Below are positions 61,172 to 64,000 of a stretch of DNA of 64,000 nucleotides, in pieces. The position numbers and the translations under genes were made by a program. Source of the stretch: Angustibacter luteus (GTDB lineage: Bacteria; Actinomycetota; Actinomycetes; Actinomycetales; Angustibacteraceae). A model generated the notes under the pieces. That model was given only the letters and a program-made list of their open reading frames with translations. It made no database searches and had not been told where the DNA came from. Position 1 is the first letter of the stretch. The number at the start of each line of letters is the position of its first letter. The stretch spans positions 174,005-238,004 of the forward strand of contig NZ_BAABFP010000004.1 of NCBI RefSeq assembly GCF_039541115.1, given 5' to 3'.

Positions 61172-62656
61172 GTGCAGGTGACCGAGCCGGACTTGGCCCG
61201 CATCTGGCAGAGCACGGTGGCAGCGCTGGGGGACGCCGGGCTCAACGCCCAGCAGCGAGCATTCCTGCGGCTGGCCAAGCTCGTGGGGCTCATCGACGCG
61301 ACCGCCCTGGTGGCCGTGCCCAACGAGTACACCAAAGAGGTCCTGGAGCAGCGCCTGCGCGCCCAGGTGATCGACGCCCTCGGTGCCCAGCTCGAGCGCG
61401 AGGTCCTGCTCGCGGTGACCGTGGATCCCTCGCTCGCCACCGACCAGCCGCGTCCGGAGCTCACGCTCGAGGACGCCGGCGCCTCGGATCCCGAGCACGT
61501 GGAGCACCCGGCCGCGAGCGATCACTCCGTCGTCCCGGACCTCTCGGTCACGCTGGACGACGAGCCCGCGCCCACGCCGTCCACGGCCGAGCTGCGCCCC
61601 CGCCCGCGCACCGACCCGGTCGAGGCGGCGCACCTGAACCCGAAGTACGTCTTCGAGACGTTCGTCATCGGCTCGAGCAACCGGTTCGCGCACGCCGCCG
61701 CGGTCGCAGTGGCCGAGGCGCCGGCGAAGGCCTACAACCCCTTGTTCGTCTACGGCGAGTCCGGGCTGGGCAAGACTCACCTGCTGCACGCGATCGGCCA
61801 CTACGCGCGCAACCTCTACCCCGGCATCCGGGTGCGCTACGTGAACTCCGAGGAGTTCACCAACGACTTCATCAACTCGATCCGCGACGACAAGGCGCAG
61901 GCGTTCCAGCGCCGGCACCGCGACGTCGACATCCTGCTGATCGACGACATCCAGTTCCTGCAGGGCAAGGTGCAGACGCAGGAGGAGTTCTTCCACACCT
62001 TCAACACGCTGCACAACGCGAACAAGCAGGTCGTGATCACCTCGGACCTGCCGCCCAAGCAGCTGTCCGGCTTCGAGGAGCGGATGCGAAGCCGGTTCGA
62101 GTGGGGCCTGATCACCGACGTCCAGCCCCCCGACCTCGAGACCCGGATCGCGATCCTGCGCAAGAAGGCGATCCTCGAGCGGATGACCGCCCCGGACGAC
62201 GTGATGGAGTACATCGCGAGCCGGATCTCGACGAACATCCGCGAGCTCGAGGGCGCGCTGATCCGGGTCACGGCGTTCGCCAGTCTGAACCGGCAGGCAG
62301 TCGACCTGTCGCTGGCCGAGATCGTGCTGAAGGACCTGATCCCCAGCGACGGCAGCCCGGAGATCACCTCCGCCGTGATCATCGGGCAGACCGCGTCGTA
62401 CTTCGGTCTGACGATCGACGACCTGCAGGGCTCGTCCCGCTCGCGGGTGCTCGTCAACGCCCGCCAGATCGCCATGTACCTGTGCCGCGAGCTCACGGAC
62501 CTGTCGCTGCCCAAGATCGGGCAGCAGTTCGGCAACCGGGACCACACCACCGTCATGCACGCGGAGCGCAAGATCCGTCAGCTGATGGCCGAGCGCCGCA
62601 GCATCTTCAACCAGGTCACCGAGCTGACCAACCGGATCAAGCAGCAGAGCCGCTGA
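61172..62656 (+). CDS. dnaA: Chromosomal replication initiator DnaA
   Basis: 494 residues. Domain I about 1-85 ([56 protein letters not shown]), a short acidic domain II (about 86-150), the AAA+ domain III from [41 protein letters not shown] with Walker [10 protein letters not shown] and Walker [12 protein letters not shown], and the DNA-binding domain IV with [30 protein letters not shown] 61172 has AGGGG seven bases ahead. It melts oriC and loads DnaB. Confidence 0.98.
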   Translation: MQVTEPDLARIWQSTVAALGDAGLNAQQRAFLRLAKLVGLIDATALVAVPNEYTKEVLEQRLRAQVIDALGAQLEREVLLAVTVDPSLATDQPRPELTLEDAGASDPEHVEHPAASDHSVVPDLSVTLDDEPAPTPSTAELRPRPRTDPVEAAHLNPKYVFETFVIGSSNRFAHAAAVAVAEAPAKAYNPLFVYGESGLGKTHLLHAIGHYARNLYPGIRVRYVNSEEFTNDFINSIRDDKAQAFQRRHRDVDILLIDDIQFLQGKVQTQEEFFHTFNTLHNANKQVVITSDLPPKQLSGFEERMRSRFEWGLITDVQPPDLETRIAILRKKAILERMTAPDDVMEYIASRISTNIRELEGALIRVTAFASLNRQAVDLSLAEIVLKDLIPSDGSPEITSAVIIGQTASYFGLTIDDLQGSSRSRVLVNARQIAMYLCRELTDLSLPKIGQQFGNRDHTTVMHAERKIRQLMAERRSIFNQVTELTNRIKQQSR

Positions 62657-63212
62657 ACTGCTCTCTCGTCACAGGGCAAATATCACGCTCTGTAGGGGTT
62701 TGCCCCGTTGTTGCTCCGTTCGAGTGGAGCACCAGGTGTCCGTTTCTTCCCGAATTGGTGGCCCTCCCTCCACAGGATGTGGGTAACTCTGTGGATCTGT
62801 GGACATCGTGTGACGGGCGTCACAATCGGGGCAGGACGACGTGCGCCGCCGTCGTGGACGCAGCCGTGGATATCCACGGGACAACCTGTGGACGACGTGA
62901 CGTCGGCCGTGGGCAACGAGAAGTTGTCCACGGACGTCCACGGGACCCGGCGCCGCGTTCCACACCTCGTCAACAGGCTGAAAAGTGGGCTGACCTGCAA
63001 GAAGGGCCGTCTTCCACAGGATCCACAAGTGCTAAGACTATGAAGAGAGATACCTACTGGAGAGATCCTCCACGAACGACCACTGAGGGCCGATTCTGGG
63101 GACAACTCCACCGGAGCAGCCCTCGTGGTGTCGCGTGTCGGCTCTGCCGGATAGGGTCAGGCCACTCGTCGGTCGAGGTGACCGCAGCTGGGCAGGAGAG
63201 GGACGGTGGCCG
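62657..63212. other. oriC: Chromosomal replication origin oriC
   Basis: 556 non-coding bases between dnaA and dnaN. DnaA-box-like 9-mers: TGTGGACAT 62798-62806, TGTGGACGA 62887-62895 and TTGTCCACG 62924-62932 (one mismatch to TTGTCCACA each), and weaker ones TGTGGATCT 62790-62798, ATATCCACG 62870-62878, TCTTCCACA 63010-63018 and GGATCCACA 63019-63027. An A/T-richer stretch at about 63028-63060 follows the last boxes and is a candidate unwinding element. Location and box cluster are those of actinobacterial origins. Confidence 0.9.
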
Positions 63213-64000
63213 GTGAAGTTCCGCGTGGAGCGTGACGTTCTCGCCGAGGCAGTGACGTGGGCGGCGCGTGGGCTGCCGACCCGCCCGCCCGTGCCGGTCC
63301 TGGCCGGGGTGCTGCTCGAGGCCAAGGACGACGGGACCCTGACGCTCTCGGCGTTCGACTACGAGGTCAGCGCACGGGTCACCGTGGCGGCCGAGGTCAG
63401 CGAGTCCGGGACGGTGCTGGTCTCCGGCCGGCTGCTCGCGGACATCTCGCGCAACCTGCCGGCCCGCCCGGTCGACGTCGTGACCCAGGACTCCAAGGTC
63501 TCGGTGACCTGTGGGTCGTCGCGGTTCACGCTGCTGACGATGCCCGTCGAGGACTACCCGACGCTGCCGAGCATGCCGCAGTCCGCCGGCACCGTGGCGG
63601 GCGACGTCTTCACCACCGCGGTCAGCCAGGTCACCACCGCGGCCGGCCGCGACGACACCCTGCCGATCCTGACCGGCGTCCGGGTCGAGATCGAGGGCTC
63701 GCGGATCACGATGCTGGCCACCGACCGGTACCGGCTGGCCATGCGCACGCTGGACTGGGCGCCGGAGGGAACCGACGCGTCCACCGTCGCTCTCGTGCCC
63801 GCCCGCACGCTGGCGGACACGGCCCGGGCGCTCGGTGCCAGTGGCACGGTCGAGCTCGCGCTCGGCCGCACCGGATCGGGCGACGGTCTGATCGGGTTCG
63901 AGGCTGGGGCCCGCCGGACGACGTCCCGGCTGCTCGACGGCGAGTACCCGAAGGTCGCGTCGATCTTCCCGACCACCAGCGACGCCCGCGTGGTGATCGA
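63213..64000 (+). CDS. dnaN: DNA polymerase III beta sliding clamp, 5' part
   Basis: The first 262 or so codons; the gene runs past the window. MKFRVERDVLAEAVTWAARGLPTRPPVPVLAGVLLEAKDDGTLTLSAFDYEVSARVTV is the first clamp domain and TLPILTGVRVEIEGSRITMLATDRYRLAMRTL the second. GTG 63213 follows GGAGAGGG. The protein forms the ring that tethers the replicative polymerase. It starts directly after oriC. Confidence 0.97.
   Translation, partial: MKFRVERDVLAEAVTWAARGLPTRPPVPVLAGVLLEAKDDGTLTLSAFDYEVSARVTVAAEVSESGTVLVSGRLLADISRNLPARPVDVVTQDSKVSVTCGSSRFTLLTMPVEDYPTLPSMPQSAGTVAGDVFTTAVSQVTTAAGRDDTLPILTGVRVEIEGSRITMLATDRYRLAMRTLDWAPEGTDASTVALVPARTLADTARALGASGTVELALGRTGSGDGLIGFEAGARRTTSRLLDGEYPKVASIFPTTSDARVVI

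Noticed and set aside
1-64000. tRNA or rRNA genes, insertion sequences, prophage
   Set aside because: None recognised on either strand by eye; small RNAs without known pattern could have been missed.

Overview
This 64 kb window is high-GC DNA from the chromosome of an actinomycete, and its right end carries the replication origin. The evidence is the block rpmH-rnpA-yidD-yidC-jag-rsmG-parA-parB facing away from dnaA-oriC-dnaN, many GTG starts, leaderless-looking promoters, DnaA boxes of the TTGTCCACA type, a myo-inositol-phosphate synthase (inositol lipid and mycothiol supply), a DUF664/DinB protein and the murJ-pseudokinase-sigM-trxBA block. The genus cannot be fixed from sequence reading alone. 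No tRNA, rRNA, insertion sequence, prophage or CRISPR array was seen.

Region 1 (1-2.7 kb): end of a VOC-fold protein, an ECF sigma factor overlapping an O6-methylguanine methyltransferase gene, a hemerythrin-like protein and a secreted protein with an HEWSH motif. Region 2 (2.9-15.4 kb): a sugar locus. A transporter operon on the minus strand (YtfQ-like binding protein, YtfR-like ATPase, YtfT- and YjfF-like permeases, a second complete YtfR-like ATPase, a LacI regulator) diverges from a second LacI regulator followed by araB-araD-araA. Related operator palindromes with core GTTAnCGnTAAC occur between the divergent units and in front of araB, so the locus looks like one L-arabinose (or arabinofuranose) uptake and catabolism regulon. 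Region 3 (15.4-25.9 kb): accessory genes, among them a TetM/Otr(A)-type GTPase next to a cluster of four copies of a 21-bp repeat, a divergent DinB/YCII pair with matching ECF42-like promoters, an M20 amidohydrolase, a PEP-mutase-like protein and a rare SRPBCC-PyrE fusion.

Region 4 (26-38 kb): dnaB interrupted in its Walker A motif by a class-3-type intein, a cluster of DnaA-box-like sites beside it, a MATE exporter, rplI-rpsR-ssb-rpsF with a structured leader, a GT87-type membrane protein, a class A penicillin-binding protein, a PadR regulator and ino1. Region 5 (38-54 kb): transglutaminase, MFS transporter, CCA-adding enzyme, Nudix, DUF6049-like protein, murJ, NlpC/P60 hydrolase, a membrane pseudokinase with a probable CTG start, sigM with its zinc anti-sigma factor, trxB, trxA and a cell-wall amidase. 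Region 6 (54-64 kb): the origin block with five parS-like sites. Three of these lie inside parB, parA and jag, and each encodes the same heptapeptide DVSRETS.

The most notable observations are the divergent ECF42-like promoters at 18289-18364, the intein, the parS-encoded heptapeptide, the SRPBCC-PyrE fusion, the duplicated transporter ATPase and the DnaA-box cluster next to dnaB. All functional calls come from motif and family recognition by eye; no database search was run.
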